DNA of 64,000 bases. Source: Bog-793 sp963785415. Its GTDB lineage: Bacteria > Actinomycetota > Acidimicrobiia > Acidimicrobiales > Bog-793. The notes below the pieces were generated by a model that worked only from the letters and a program-made list of their open reading frames with translations, did no database searches and had not been told where the DNA came from. Position 1 is the stretch's first letter. Every line of letters starts with the position of its first letter. The stretch lies in contig CAWAVB010000001.1 of NCBI GenBank assembly GCA_963785415.1, forward strand, positions 62,001-126,000, given 5' to 3'. Shown here in pieces: positions 1 to 9,361 of this stretch. A program made the position numbers and the translations under genes.

Positions 1-1237
1 CAAGGCGGTCCGGCTGAGCGTGACGATCGACCCCGGCCCGGCGCTTGCCGCCGACCTCGGTGGGGGCAGCCTCGAGCTCATCGTCGGCGACCGCGCCGAG
101 GTCAACTTCGCGACGAGCGTCCATCTGGGCGTCGGCCGGCTCACCGCCGAGCTCGTGGCGAACGACCCCCCGAGCGACAAGGACCTGAAGCGGCTGCGCG
201 CCCGGATCGCCGGCACGATCGAGCCGGTGCTCGACGAGATCCTGGCGCTGCGGCCCCGGCAACTCATCGGCTCGTCAGGGACGTTCGTGTCGCTCGCCCG
301 GATGGCCTCGGCCGGCCGGGACGGGGTCGTCCACGAGGTCGTGAACCAGCTCACCGTGGGGCGTGCCGATCTCGAGGCGCTCCGGGACCGCATCTACGGC
401 CTGCCGGGCGCCGAACGCGCCCGGCTGCCCGGGTCGGAGCCGAAACGGGTCGACCTCCTGCCGGCGGGGATGGCCGTCCTCGACCACCTGATGGCGGCGA
501 CGGGTCTCGACGAGCTCACCGTGAGCGATTGGGCGCTGCGCGAGGGGATCATCATCGACGCCCTCGGCGGGCGCGACCGCGTCGAGCTCCTCGACGACCC
601 GCGCGAGCTCCGCCGCTGGTCCGTCCTCGCGTTGTGCCGGCTCTCGAACTGGCGCCAGGAGCACGCCCGCCAGGTCGCGGCGCTCGCGGTCCAGCTCTTC
701 GACGAGACCGCGGCGATCCACGGGCTCGGACCGGCCGAGCGGGACCTGTTGGAGTTCGGGGCGCTCCTCCACGACATCGGCGAGCACATCAGCCGGCAGG
801 ACCACGACCGCCACACCGCCTACCTCATCGAGCACGGGGGCCTGCGGGGCTTCTCGCCCCAGGAGGTCCGGATCCTCGCGACGATGGGCCGCTACCACGT
901 GCACGGCACCCCGAAGCTCACCTTCGAGCCGTTCGCCCAGCTCCGCAAGCCCGACCGCGCCCGGGCCGTCGCCCTCACGGCGATCCTGCGCCTCGCCGAC
1001 AGCCTCGACGCCTCCCACCGGGGGCTCGTGGGGTCGGTCCGGGTCGAGGCCCAGGCCGGGCGCACCCTCACCCTCGTCATCGGCGCGACCGGCGAGCCCG
1101 AGCTCGAGCTGTGGACGGTCCGGCGCAAACAGACGATGTTCGAGCGGACCTTCGACGTCGAGTTCGCGCTGCGGGTCGAGGCGACGGGGCGCGGGGGCCG
1201 CGACGCCGTCGCCCCGGCGGGCTCGGGCCTCGGCTGA
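1..1237 (+). CDS. ppx: Exopolyphosphatase / GppA-type phosphatase, 5' truncated by window edge
   Basis: The reading frame is open to the first base, so the N-terminal part lies outside the window. The visible protein begins in the second ASKHA-type phosphate-binding motif (LAADLGGGSLEL), the hallmark of Ppx/GppA phosphatases that hydrolyse polyphosphate or pppGpp. A C-terminal HD-like domain follows, with a HARQVA helix and the ALLHDIGEH motif near residue 255, as in longer family members. A GTG at 20 is in frame but cannot be the true start because the conserved fold begins upstream. It converges with the next gene, only 3 nt away on the other strand. Ppx and GppA activities cannot be told apart here. 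Confidence 0.85.
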   Translation, partial: KAVRLSVTIDPGPALAADLGGGSLELIVGDRAEVNFATSVHLGVGRLTAELVANDPPSDKDLKRLRARIAGTIEPVLDEILALRPRQLIGSSGTFVSLARMASAGRDGVVHEVVNQLTVGRADLEALRDRIYGLPGAERARLPGSEPKRVDLLPAGMAVLDHLMAATGLDELTVSDWALREGIIIDALGGRDRVELLDDPRELRRWSVLALCRLSNWRQEHARQVAALAVQLFDETAAIHGLGPAERDLLEFGALLHDIGEHISRQDHDRHTAYLIEHGGLRGFSPQEVRILATMGRYHVHGTPKLTFEPFAQLRKPDRARAVALTAILRLADSLDASHRGLVGSVRVEAQAGRTLTLVIGATGEPELELWTVRRKQTMFERTFDVEFALRVEATGRGGRDAVAPAGSGLG

Positions 1238-1240
1238 GGA

Positions 1241-2344
1241 CTACTCGACGGGCGGGGGTTCCGGCGGGGGGAGCCGCACCGCGAGGTCGGCAAGGGCGCG
1301 CCGCCCGGCGCCGAGCCCCTCGCCGCGGTGCAGCCGCAGCGACAGGTAGGCGGCGGCGCCGATCGGGATCGGCAGCCAGAAGTTGATGATCCGCCAGCCG
1401 AGCACGCCGAGGAGCGCGACGTTCTTCGTCACGCCGAAGCTCGCCAGCAGGAGCGGCAGGGACGCCTCGACGAAGCCGAGCCCGCCCGGGGTGATCGGGA
1501 TCGCGGCGAGCACGTTGGCGATGCCGTAGGCGGCGAGGAGCTCGATCGGGTTGACGTAGCGCCCGAGGGCGGCGAGGAACGCCCAGAGCGCCGCGGCGTC
1601 GAGCAGCCAGTTCGCCGTCGCCCAGACGAGGGCGGAACGGAGCCGGTCGCGGTTGCGCGCCAGCGTGCGCAACGAGTCGCTGATGTGGCGGAAGGTCTCC
1701 TCGAACCGGTCCGGCCGGACGCGCGGCAGCATCTCGCCGATCCGCCGCACGAGGCGCGCCGCCGGGTCCTCGCCCCGGGTGAGGAGCAGGACGAGGACCC
1801 CGAAGAAGGCGAGGGCGATCATGCCGAGCAGCGCGACGACGATGTAGATCGTGTGGAACCCGGCGAGCGGGATCGAGACGACGAGCGCGAGCCACAACAT
1901 GACGTTCAGGACGACCGCCGAGCCGATGCCCTGGGTCGCCATCGTGAACGCGGCGTCCGTGCCCGACACGCCGTTCGTCGTCAGCAACCGGTAGCCGAGC
2001 CCGGCCGAGGCGGCGGTCCCCCCCGGCACGGTGTGGGCGACCGCCGTCGTCGACAGGTCGATCCGGAAGATGCGGGAGATGCTCGGGCGGTGGTGGGGGA
2101 GCACCGTCCAGGTAAGGAGGGCGTAGGTGAAAAGCGACGCCGCCTCGAAGCCGACCCCGGCGATGAGCCAGCCGACGTTCAGCTTCTCGAGGTAGTGGAT
2201 GTTCTTGCTCGCCCCGATGAGCTCCGGGACGACGAGGTACTCGACGACGATGACGACGAGGAAGATGAGGATCCCGTGGCGCAGCGGCGCCGGGACGGCC
2301 GCCCGCCAGCGCGAACGCAGGCGCGGTTTGTCCTCCTCGGGCAT
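1241..2344 (-). CDS. LPG-synthase-type transmembrane protein (UPF0104/YbhN-like)
   Basis: A 367-residue polytopic membrane protein with about eight hydrophobic segments and a short charged N-terminus. Its layout matches the lysylphosphatidylglycerol-synthase transmembrane family (UPF0104). The family signature is visible as VPGGTAASAGLGYRLL (around residue 107) and ITPGGLGFVEASLP near the C-terminus. Members act as lipid flippases or supply the flippase half of MprF; no aminoacyl-transferase domain is attached here, so the substrate is unknown. The ATG at 2344 is the only start compatible with the N-terminus. The gene diverges from the permease gene beginning at 2442. Confidence 0.75.
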   Translation of the reverse strand: MPEEDKPRLRSRWRAAVPAPLRHGILIFLVVIVVEYLVVPELIGASKNIHYLEKLNVGWLIAGVGFEAASLFTYALLTWTVLPHHRPSISRIFRIDLSTTAVAHTVPGGTAASAGLGYRLLTTNGVSGTDAAFTMATQGIGSAVVLNVMLWLALVVSIPLAGFHTIYIVVALLGMIALAFFGVLVLLLTRGEDPAARLVRRIGEMLPRVRPDRFEETFRHISDSLRTLARNRDRLRSALVWATANWLLDAAALWAFLAALGRYVNPIELLAAYGIANVLAAIPITPGGLGFVEASLPLLLASFGVTKNVALLGVLGWRIINFWLPIPIGAAAYLSLRLHRGEGLGAGRRALADLAVRLPPPEPPPVE

Positions 2345-2441
2345 CCGACCATGCTTCCACGTCCCCGCGGCACCCGGTCAACCCGTATGGCGGCAGGCGG
2401 AAAGACACGGCGCGGCCACCCGTGTGGGCTTGACTTGGTCC

Positions 2442-3605
2442 ATGGACGAACCGGCCGGGCAGCCGGGCCGGACTCGGATCGGTCGCTCGCGCGACGCGGC
2501 GGTCGCGGCGCGCGAGCGGGCGACCGAGTGGCTCATCGTGCGCTCCGCGGTCTGGGTGCTCGCCGCCGGTCTCGTTTTCACCGCTTTCGCGCTGCTCGCC
2601 TGGCGGTTGCGGGCGACACTCCTCCTCCTCGCCGTGTCGCTTTTCGTCGCCATCCTTCTCAACCCGTTCGTGCGGGCGTTGTGCCGGCGCGGGCTGCGGC
2701 GTGTGAACGCCGTCCTCGTCGTCTACGGCGTGATCGTCGTCGTCGCGCTGGCGTTCGGCTATCTGCTCTTCCACCCGCTCGTCTCATCGGCGACGCGTTT
2801 CGCCCACGACCTGCCGACCCTTGTGCGCGACGCCCAGCACGGCCGGGGCCCGGTCGGTCACCTCGTCGCGCGCCTCCACCTCGAGAGCTGGGTCCGCCGC
2901 CACGTCCCGAACCTCGAGAGCGCCATCGCCAAGCTCTCCCGGCCCGCCTTCGCCGTCGGCAAGACCGTCGTCTCGGGGATCGTCGGGCTCGTCACGATCG
3001 CCTTCATCTCGTTCTTCGTCCTCGTCGAGGGGCCCCGCACCTACGAGGTCATCCGGGGGCTCATGACCGAGGAGCACGCGACCCGCCTGCGCCACGTCAC
3101 CGACGCGATGGCCCGCGAGGTCACCGGCTTCATGATCGGCGACCTCGCCACCTCCGTCATCGCCGGCCTCGTCGTGTTCGCCACCCTGGAGGCGACCCAC
3201 GTGCCCTTCGCGCCGCTGCTCGCCGTGTGGGTCGGGCTCGTCGACTTCCTGCCGCTCGTCGGGGGGCTCCTCGCCGGGGTGCCGACCGTCGGCGTCGCGT
3301 TCCTCCACTCGACCGTGGCGGGGATCGTGACGATCATCGTCTTCCTCGTCTACCAGCAGATCGAGAACCACCTCCTGTACCCGCTCATCGTCTCCCGTTC
3401 GGTCCGGCTCTCGCCGTTGTGGGTGCTGCTCGCCGTGCTCGTCGGCGCCGAGACCGGCGACATCGTCGGCGCGACCTTCGGTGCGATCGCCGGCGCGATC
3501 CTCGCCGTCCCGGCGGCGGGTTCCATCCAAGTGGCGGTCCGCGAGCTCCTCGCCGGACGCCGACGGCCGCCGACACGCCCGGGCGAGGTGGCAGCCGACG
3601 GGTAG
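2442..3605 (+). CDS. AI-2E family (PerM-type) permease
   Basis: A 387-residue membrane protein of the AI-2E exporter/PerM family. It has two N-terminal helices (about residues 30-85), a soluble segment, then a helix cluster containing ISFFVLVEG and LPLVGGLLAG..PT, followed by the family's C-terminal YQQIENHLLYPLIV motif. Family members export autoinducer-2, act as Na+/H+ antiporters or are uncharacterised; the substrate here cannot be told. The frame is open upstream to 2199, but that would overlap the divergent membrane gene, so the ATG at 2442 is preferred. It is followed after 9 nt by the Ppm1 gene. Confidence 0.8.
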   Translation: MDEPAGQPGRTRIGRSRDAAVAARERATEWLIVRSAVWVLAAGLVFTAFALLAWRLRATLLLLAVSLFVAILLNPFVRALCRRGLRRVNAVLVVYGVIVVVALAFGYLLFHPLVSSATRFAHDLPTLVRDAQHGRGPVGHLVARLHLESWVRRHVPNLESAIAKLSRPAFAVGKTVVSGIVGLVTIAFISFFVLVEGPRTYEVIRGLMTEEHATRLRHVTDAMAREVTGFMIGDLATSVIAGLVVFATLEATHVPFAPLLAVWVGLVDFLPLVGGLLAGVPTVGVAFLHSTVAGIVTIIVFLVYQQIENHLLYPLIVSRSVRLSPLWVLLAVLVGAETGDIVGATFGAIAGAILAVPAAGSIQVAVRELLAGRRRPPTRPGEVAADG

Positions 3606-3608
3606 GGT
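3603..3608 (+). promoter_or_regulatory. Candidate -10 box for ppm1 (leaderless)
   Basis: TAGGGT sits 6 nt before the ATG at 3615, partly inside the stop codon of the preceding permease gene. No Shine-Dalgarno lies between. The spacing fits transcription starting at or next to the start codon. Confidence 0.4.
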
Positions 3609-3614
3609 CTCCGC

Positions 3615-4373
3615 ATGCGCGTCCTCGTCGTCCTGCCGACCTACAACGAGCGCGAGAACATCGAGGCGATCCTTGCGGCCGTGCGCGCCGTCGTGCCCGA
3701 GGCGTCCGTCCTCGTCGTCGATGACGGAAGCCCGGACGGCACGGCCGAGCTCGTCGAGAAGACCGCCGCGGACCTCGGCGGGATCGAGGTGCTGGGGCGC
3801 GCCGCGAAGACCGGGCTCGGCTCCGCGTACCGCGACGGTTTCCGCTGGGGCCTCGCCCGAGGCTACGAGGCGTTCGTCGAGATGGACTCGGACTTCTCGC
3901 ACGACCCGAAGGCGCTGCCCGAGCTCATCGGCGCCCTCGGTGGCGGCGTCGAGCTCGTCATCGGCTCGCGCTACGTCCCCGGCGGCACGATCCCGAACTG
4001 GTCGGTCTCGCGCCGGCTGATCTCGCGGCTCGGCAACATCTACGCCAAGGTGCTCCTCGGTCTCGCCGTCGAGGACTCGACCGCCGGCTACCGCGTCTAC
4101 GCCGCGACGCTGCTGCGCCGCCTCGACCTCGACGGGGTGCGCGCCGACAGCTACGGGTTCCAGATCGAGATGACCCACCTCGCCCGCCAGGCCGGCGCCA
4201 GCATCGTCGAGGTGCCGATCCACTTCATCGACCGGGTCGCCGGAACCTCGAAGATGTCGACCTTCACCGTCGCCGAGGCGTTCGTCCTCGTGACGCGGTG
4301 GGGGCTCCACCGGATCCTCCGGCCCTCCTGGCGTCGGTCGGTCGTGCGCACCGGGGCCGCCGAGGGCTCCTGA
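3615..4373 (+). CDS. ppm1: Polyprenol monophosphomannose synthase (GT2)
   Basis: A 252-residue family 2 glycosyltransferase that would transfer mannose from GDP-mannose to polyprenol phosphate, making the donor for lipoglycan and protein mannosylation at the membrane. The N-terminal nucleotide-binding motif LPTYNERENI, the VVDDGSPDGTA acidic motif and EMDSDFSHDP (metal-binding DxD region, about residues 93-102) are the classic Dpm1/Ppm signatures. The C-terminal HFIDRVAGTSKMS motif is also typical. It has no C-terminal membrane domain and no acyltransferase fusion, so it is a stand-alone catalytic domain. It is probably transcribed from its own leaderless promoter. Confidence 0.88.
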   Translation: MRVLVVLPTYNERENIEAILAAVRAVVPEASVLVVDDGSPDGTAELVEKTAADLGGIEVLGRAAKTGLGSAYRDGFRWGLARGYEAFVEMDSDFSHDPKALPELIGALGGGVELVIGSRYVPGGTIPNWSVSRRLISRLGNIYAKVLLGLAVEDSTAGYRVYAATLLRRLDLDGVRADSYGFQIEMTHLARQAGASIVEVPIHFIDRVAGTSKMSTFTVAEAFVLVTRWGLHRILRPSWRRSVVRTGAAEGS

Positions 4374-4401
4374 CAAGGGCCGTTCTGCCGGTCCCGGGCG
4401 G

Positions 4402-5970
4402 TCAGGAGACGGGCCCCGGCCGCCCGACGCCGGGTCGCCGGCGGGCGAGGGCGGCGACGGCGCCGAGCTCGTCGATGCGGGCCCGGAGCTCGTCCCCCGC
4501 CTCGGCGTAGGCGGCGACGAGGTCGGGGGTACGCCCGACGGCGACCGCCTCGCCCGGGCCGGTGAGTCGGGCGAGGGCCTCGGGGAACCCGGCCGCGTCA
4601 CCGAGGGCGACGAGCCCGAGCGCGGCGGCACCGAGCGCGGTGCCCTCCAGATCCGCGGTCACGGTGAACGGGCGGTCGAGCACGGCGGCCATCACCTCGC
4701 GCCACAGCGCCGAGCGGAAGGCTCCCCCCGTCGCCCGGACCTCGGCGACGGTCTCGACGGAATCGAGGCGGTCGAGGACGAGCCGCATCCCGAAACAGAC
4801 GCCTTCCACGAGGGCGCGCACGAGATGGGCCCGCGTGTGGTGGGCGCGCAGCCCGAGAAACGCGCCGGCGAGGTCGGCGTCCCAAAGGGGCGCCCGCTCG
4901 GCGAGGAGGTAGGGCACCGCGACGAGGCCCTCCGCCCCCGCCGGGACGCCCGCCGCCAGCTCCAACACGGCCGCGTCCGCGTCGGCCCCGGCCGAGGCGG
5001 CGATGTCGGGGGCGAGGGCGCGCCCCGCCCAGCCGATCACGTTGCCGCCGTTGCTCAGCGCGCCCCCGACGACCCACAGCGACTCGGTGAGCGCGTAGCA
5101 GAACAGCGTGAGGTCGTCATCGAGACGCGGCTCGGCGACGGCGAGGCGGAGGGCCCCGCTCGTCCCGAGCGTCAGGCCGGCGACGCCTGGCGTGATCGCG
5201 CCCGCCCCGAGGTTGCCGAGCGGGCCGTCGGCGGCGCCGACGACGACCGGCGTGCCGGCCGGGAGACCGATCGCGCCCCCCGCGCTCGGCGCGAGCTCCA
5301 GGACGGCGGTCGGCGGGAGGATCTCCGGGAGCTTGTCGGCCGGGACCCCGGCGGCTTCTATGGCGAAAGGGCTCCACGTCCGCGTCGCCATCGAGAGGAG
5401 TCCCGTGCCGCTCGCCGACGAGAGCTCCGTGGCGAGCGTCCCAGTGAGCCAGTCGACGAGGCATTCTTTCAGCCCGACCCACCAGCGCGCCGCCGCCCAC
5501 ACGCCCGGCTCGTGGCCGGCGAACCAGGCGAGCTTGGCGAGCGGCGACATCGGGTGCACGGGGACCCCCGTCGCCCGGTGCAGCTCAGCGGCCTGTCCCG
5601 AGCGACGCAGGGCGCGGGCCTCCTCCGAGGCCCGCCGATCGGCCCAGGTGACGAGCGGCGTGAGCGGCCGGCGGTCGGCGTCGAGCGCGACGAGCCCGTG
5701 CATCGCGGCGCAAAGCGAGATCGCCGCGACCCGGCTCGCACCCACCGCGGCGACGCATTCGGCGAGGGCCGACCTCGCGGCGGCGATGACCGACCCCGGG
5801 TCCTGGGTCTGCCAGCCGGGGGCGGGACCGTCGAGCGCGTACTTGCGCCCGACGACGAGGCGGCGCGGCCCACCCAGATCGAAAGCGACGGCCTTGACGC
5901 CCGTCGTGCCGACGTCGAGCGCGACCAGGACACGCGACCCCCAGCCCACCTTCGTCGGGAGCGTCGTCAC
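4402..5970 (-). CDS. FGGY-family carbohydrate kinase, xylulokinase-like
   Basis: A 522-residue sugar kinase. The N-terminal phosphate-binding motif LVALDVGTTGVKAV opens the FGGY fold. WQTQDPGS, SLCAAMHGLV (active-site region), GAADGPLGNLGAG and the C-terminal ATGGAFRS motif follow in family order. Closest in layout to xylulokinase or gluconate kinase; substrate inferred only. The frame extends upstream to 6171, but this would overlap the preceding aldo/keto reductase gene, so the GTG at 5970 (VTTLPTKVGWG) is chosen. A second in-frame GTG is a few codons further in. It is likely co-transcribed with the upstream reductase gene, 62 nt away. Confidence 0.75.
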   Translation of the reverse strand: MTTLPTKVGWGSRVLVALDVGTTGVKAVAFDLGGPRRLVVGRKYALDGPAPGWQTQDPGSVIAAARSALAECVAAVGASRVAAISLCAAMHGLVALDADRRPLTPLVTWADRRASEEARALRRSGQAAELHRATGVPVHPMSPLAKLAWFAGHEPGVWAAARWWVGLKECLVDWLTGTLATELSSASGTGLLSMATRTWSPFAIEAAGVPADKLPEILPPTAVLELAPSAGGAIGLPAGTPVVVGAADGPLGNLGAGAITPGVAGLTLGTSGALRLAVAEPRLDDDLTLFCYALTESLWVVGGALSNGGNVIGWAGRALAPDIAASAGADADAAVLELAAGVPAGAEGLVAVPYLLAERAPLWDADLAGAFLGLRAHHTRAHLVRALVEGVCFGMRLVLDRLDSVETVAEVRATGGAFRSALWREVMAAVLDRPFTVTADLEGTALGAAALGLVALGDAAGFPEALARLTGPGEAVAVGRTPDLVAAYAEAGDELRARIDELGAVAALARRRPGVGRPGPVS

Positions 5971-6032
5971 GGCCGGGGACGCGCGAGGTCCGGGTAACCG
6001 CTTGTCCGTTCCGCGCACGCCCGGACCGGTCG

Positions 6033-7046
6033 TCAGCGGCCGAGGATTTCGTCGATCCGCCGGAGGTGACCGGCCGGAAGCGGCCCGTAGCGAATCGCGC
6101 CGACGTTCTCCTCGACCTGGGATGGCGTCTTGAACCCGGGGATCGGCACGGCGGCCGGGCTGCGGGCCCACAGCCAGCCGAGTGCCCCCTGCACGAGGCT
6201 GCGGCCGCCGTCGGTGAGGACCTCACGGAGCGCGTCGAGCCTGGCGAGCCACCGCGGTTCGGCGCTGCCGTCCGGGCGGAACATGTCTCCCCAGCCGAGC
6301 ACCGTCGCCTGGGCCCGCCAGTCGTCGGCGGGGAGCCGGGACTCGGGCCCGTATTTGCCCGACAAAAAGCCGGAGGCGAGCGGGCTGCGGATGAGGGCCG
6401 TCATCGAGGTCTTCTCGCAGAGCTCGAAGAACTCGGGCTTGTCCTCCAAGACGTTGCAGGCGATCTGGACGGCCGCGCACGTCCCGCGCGCCGCCCAGCG
6501 GGCGACCTGGGAGGCGACGTCGCTGCTCCAGCCGAAGTGCCGGATGAGGCCCTGGGTCTGCAGCTCCTCGAGCGCGCCGGCCGCGGCGTCGGCCTCGGCG
6601 TCGGCGAGGCTGCCGACGTGGAGCTGGTAGAGGTCGATGTGGTCGCGACCGAGGCGCCGCAGCGACGCCTCGCACGCCGCACGGATCTCGGCGGGCGCGA
6701 CGCGGAGCTTGTCCTCGCTGTCGCCCTCGTCGCCCACCGTGAAGCCGAACTTCGTGGCGACGAGGACCTCGTCGTGGCCGCGGAGGGCCTGTCCGACGAG
6801 CGTCTCGCTGTGGCCGCGGCCGTAGACGTTGGCCGTGTCGAAAAGGGTGACGCCGAGGTCAAGGCCTTTTTGGATCGCGGCGACCGACTCAGAGTCGTCG
6901 ACGCTTCCCCAGCCGATCGTGTGGTCGTCGTCATGGGTGACCGGGCCGCCGATCGCCCAGCAACCGAGCCCCATCACGCCGAGCTCCGGTCCCGTGGCCC
7001 CGAGCCGGCGCACCGGGACGGCGTTGGATTGCAGGTTCTCGCTCAT
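6033..7046 (-). CDS. Aldo/keto reductase
   Basis: A 337-residue NADP-dependent aldo/keto reductase. Visible are VMGLGCWAIGG at the N-terminus, the catalytic Asp-Tyr region FDTANVYGRGHSET, the Lys motif LVATKFGF, and the HIDLYQLH strand with its downstream histidine. The ATG at 7046 is preceded by AGGAGAAG at good spacing, so the longer upstream frame to 7160 is rejected. Substrate unknown. The neighbouring FGGY kinase gene suggests sugar or polyol metabolism, which is an inference from context. Confidence 0.85.
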   Translation of the reverse strand: MSENLQSNAVPVRRLGATGPELGVMGLGCWAIGGPVTHDDDHTIGWGSVDDSESVAAIQKGLDLGVTLFDTANVYGRGHSETLVGQALRGHDEVLVATKFGFTVGDEGDSEDKLRVAPAEIRAACEASLRRLGRDHIDLYQLHVGSLADAEADAAAGALEELQTQGLIRHFGWSSDVASQVARWAARGTCAAVQIACNVLEDKPEFFELCEKTSMTALIRSPLASGFLSGKYGPESRLPADDWRAQATVLGWGDMFRPDGSAEPRWLARLDALREVLTDGGRSLVQGALGWLWARSPAAVPIPGFKTPSQVEENVGAIRYGPLPAGHLRRIDEILGR

Positions 7047-7160
7047 CTTCTCCTCGAGTCGCTCGCGGACGGCAAACGATAGGCGCGCCCGCCCGCCGGA
7101 TCCCGTGCCGGTCGGGCCCGGCCTTCCGACTGTGTCATTCGTCGGCGGCGACCGGTGCAT

Positions 7161-8000
7161 TCAACGTGGAGGACCGGCGTCGATGCGTTGGCGGGCGGAG
7201 TCCACGTCGCCCCGCCACCAGCCGAGCGCCTCGACCCACCAGGTAAGTCCCACCGCGACGTACTCGTCGATCCGCGCGACGTCGCGCCCATCGGGCGCGG
7301 TTTTACCCTCGAGGGCGACGTCGAACGGCGTCGCCCGCCGCCGGGCGACGTAGTCGACCACGGCACCGAGCTCGTCGGGGGGCATCGTCTCTCCCGACCC
7401 GTAGGAGGCGTGGATCGGGAAGACACCGTCGAAGCGCGCCGCCCGGCGGAACGGCGCGCGGTTCGGCCACCTCCCTCCGACCCAGATCGGGATGCGCGGT
7501 CGTTGGACCGGCACGGGGGTCATCGCCGGCGCCCCGACCTGGAAATGCCTTCCCTCATGGGTAAAGGGCAACCCCGACCACGAGGCGGTGACGATCTCGA
7601 GCGCCTCGTCGAGCCGTCCGGCGCGCTCGGTCGGGTCAGACGACCGAGCGAAGGCGGTGAATTCCTCGGTGCGCGACCCGAGGCCCGCGCCGAGGATGAA
7701 GCGGCCGCCGGAGAGCTGGTCGATCGTTACGGCGCGTTTCGCGACCTCCCAGGGCAGCTGCCGGGCGAGGAGGGCGACACAGAGCCCGAGACGGATGCGC
7801 TCCGTCCTTGCCGCGATGGCCGCGAGGGTCACCCAGGGGTCGACGACGGGCCAGTCGTCGGCGTAGAGCAGGTGATCCCACAGGAAAAAGCCGTCCCAGC
7901 CGGCGCGCTCCGTTGCCACGGCGAGCTCGGCAAGAAGGTTCGGATCAGCGAACACTCCGACGTTCGGCAGGTCGATCGCGTAGTTGACCTTTCGTGCCAC
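7161..8000 (-). CDS. LLM-class (F420-dependent type) oxidoreductase
   Basis: A 279-residue luciferase-like TIM-barrel protein. The start KVNYAIDLPN, the WDGFFLWDHL motif (about residues 35-45), VTLAAIAARTERIRLG, and LSGGRFILGAGLGSR are characteristic of the F420-dependent LLM family common in actinobacteria; the C-terminus contains IPIWVGGRW. The frame is open upstream to 8582 but conserved sequence begins at the GTG at 8000. The family reduces or oxidises varied substrates using F420 or flavin, and nothing here identifies the substrate. Confidence 0.8.
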   Translation of the reverse strand: MARKVNYAIDLPNVGVFADPNLLAELAVATERAGWDGFFLWDHLLYADDWPVVDPWVTLAAIAARTERIRLGLCVALLARQLPWEVAKRAVTIDQLSGGRFILGAGLGSRTEEFTAFARSSDPTERAGRLDEALEIVTASWSGLPFTHEGRHFQVGAPAMTPVPVQRPRIPIWVGGRWPNRAPFRRAARFDGVFPIHASYGSGETMPPDELGAVVDYVARRRATPFDVALEGKTAPDGRDVARIDEYVAVGLTWWVEALGWWRGDVDSARQRIDAGPPR

Positions 8001-8113
8001 GGCGACATCATGCCCGCGGACGGGCCCGGATGATCGGACGTGCGGAGGTTCGCGACATCGACCGGCGCGGCTGCGTTGGGGTGACGGCGGGCGGCGCGGA
8101 CAGCAGTGGTTGG

Positions 8114-8649
8114 CTAGCGGCTGCCGGCGAACACCGCCTGTCCGGGATGGGCGAGTCCCATAGCCCGGCCGAGGGTTACCCAGAACTGCGGTGACCGGGC
8201 GATCCAGCGCGCGCCGCCGAGGCCGGTCACCCCCTGGCAACCCGTCGCGTCGGCGGACACGAGGGGGAACGTGCGGCGCGGCGTCGAGAACGCGAGCTGG
8301 TAGTTGATGCCCCAGTCGACCGTGCAGAACATGCCGGTAGGCATCTTCGGAAGCGCGCAAAGCGCCCGGGCGACCCCGCGAACCGCGGCGACGTCGGTCA
8401 CCGTGACGACCCCGGGGAAGGCGAAGTGGAACTGGTCCTTCGCGAACGCGCCGACGCGACTGACGACGAGGCGATCGAGTCCGGCGACCGAACGGCACAA
8501 CGCGGGGGCGGCGACAGATCTCGAAGCTGACCCCGGGGCGTTCGCCGTACCACCGGAACTCGACGTTGCGGTGAACGTCCACGCCCGGCGCAGCACATGA
8601 CGGCGACGGTCCCGATCCGGTACCAGGGTCGTGCGCAGCGCACCTTCAC
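8114..8649 (-). pseudogene. Small Cys-containing (exported?) protein, probably frameshifted
   Basis: The C-terminal 110 or so residues (8114 to about 8450) read ALCRSVAGLD, then FPGVVTVTD, ALCALPKMP and CTVDWGINYQLAF. I recall this Cys-containing pattern from small exported actinobacterial proteins, though I cannot name the family. The only start with a good ribosome site (GGAGGG before GTG at 8649) begins a hydrophobic, leader-like peptide in a different frame, which stops at 8398. The two frames fit together only if one base was gained or lost around 8560-8600. It may be a real frameshift, a sequencing error, or a shorter gene starting at or below 8596. Function unknown. Confidence 0.4.
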
Positions 8650-8767
8650 GGGTGTCCCTCCTCGGGAGACGTGTTGTTCACGTCTCCATAAACGCTGCAG
8701 GGGCCGTCGAGGTTCGATTCTCCGGCAACCTCGGCGGCGACTGCCGCGATCGTCCCGGCCGATTGGC

Positions 8768-9280
8768 TTACGAGGCGGTCGGTCCGTACTCGGCCGGGAA
8801 GTGGACCTCCGCCTGCCACTTGCCGGTGAGACGCACGTTGCACAAAGCCTTCCCTGCTCGCAGGGCCCAGTCGAGGACGACCTCCGGGGAGGCCGCCGCC
8901 GGCACCTGCACGACGAGGCCCCGACGGGGGTGGTCCTGCTCGACGAGCCATCCTGCGGGGGGTGTGACGTCCTGCGATCGCAGGCGGGCGGCGGCCTCCC
9001 GGCCGCAGGCGTGCATGATGCCGAGCTTCGCCGGGTTCCGCCCGCGGCGGTCCTGTCCCGCCGCGACCCAGGTGCACATCGTGACGCCCGGGTTCCCGCC
9101 CCCGAAGATGGCCGCCAGGCCGGTCGGCATCGTCGGGCCGTCCTCGTCGTCGACGACGGCGGGAAGCAGGTTGATCCAGCCGTCGCGGGCGTCGGAGAGC
9201 TGTCTCATGCAGGCGACGACCATCGCCGAGTCGTCCGGGACGAACTCGAACCGCTCGATGTTGTGACGCCTCGATCTCAC
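8768..9280 (-). CDS. Conserved-looking hypothetical protein
   Basis: A 170-residue soluble protein I do not recognise. It has no signal peptide or membrane segment. Notable stretches are SDARDGWINLLPAV (about residues 28-42), IFGGGNPGVTMCTW, and a C-terminal VLDWALRAGKALC helix followed by WQAEVHFPAEY. The mixture of ordered alpha/beta sequence, two-strand codon bias and a reasonable ATG argue for a real gene. It lies between the small exported protein gene and the sugar-isomerase-type gene on the same strand. No function is proposed. Confidence 0.55.
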   Translation of the reverse strand: MRSRRHNIERFEFVPDDSAMVVACMRQLSDARDGWINLLPAVVDDEDGPTMPTGLAAIFGGGNPGVTMCTWVAAGQDRRGRNPAKLGIMHACGREAAARLRSQDVTPPAGWLVEQDHPRRGLVVQVPAAASPEVVLDWALRAGKALCNVRLTGKWQAEVHFPAEYGPTAS

Positions 9281-9361
9281 GGGGGGCAGCTTCGCAGGTT
9301 GCCGGCCCGGAGACAGCGGCGCCCGCGAGGAACCACCTCCCGCACCTCGCTCGCCGCGGCG

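Noticed and set aside
1077..2774. Long open frame (565 codons) on the minus strand overlapping the LPG-synthase-type membrane gene
   Set aside because: It is a frame shadow: Arg/Pro/Ala-rich, no domain pattern, while the overlapping 367-residue frame shows clear membrane helices and family motifs.
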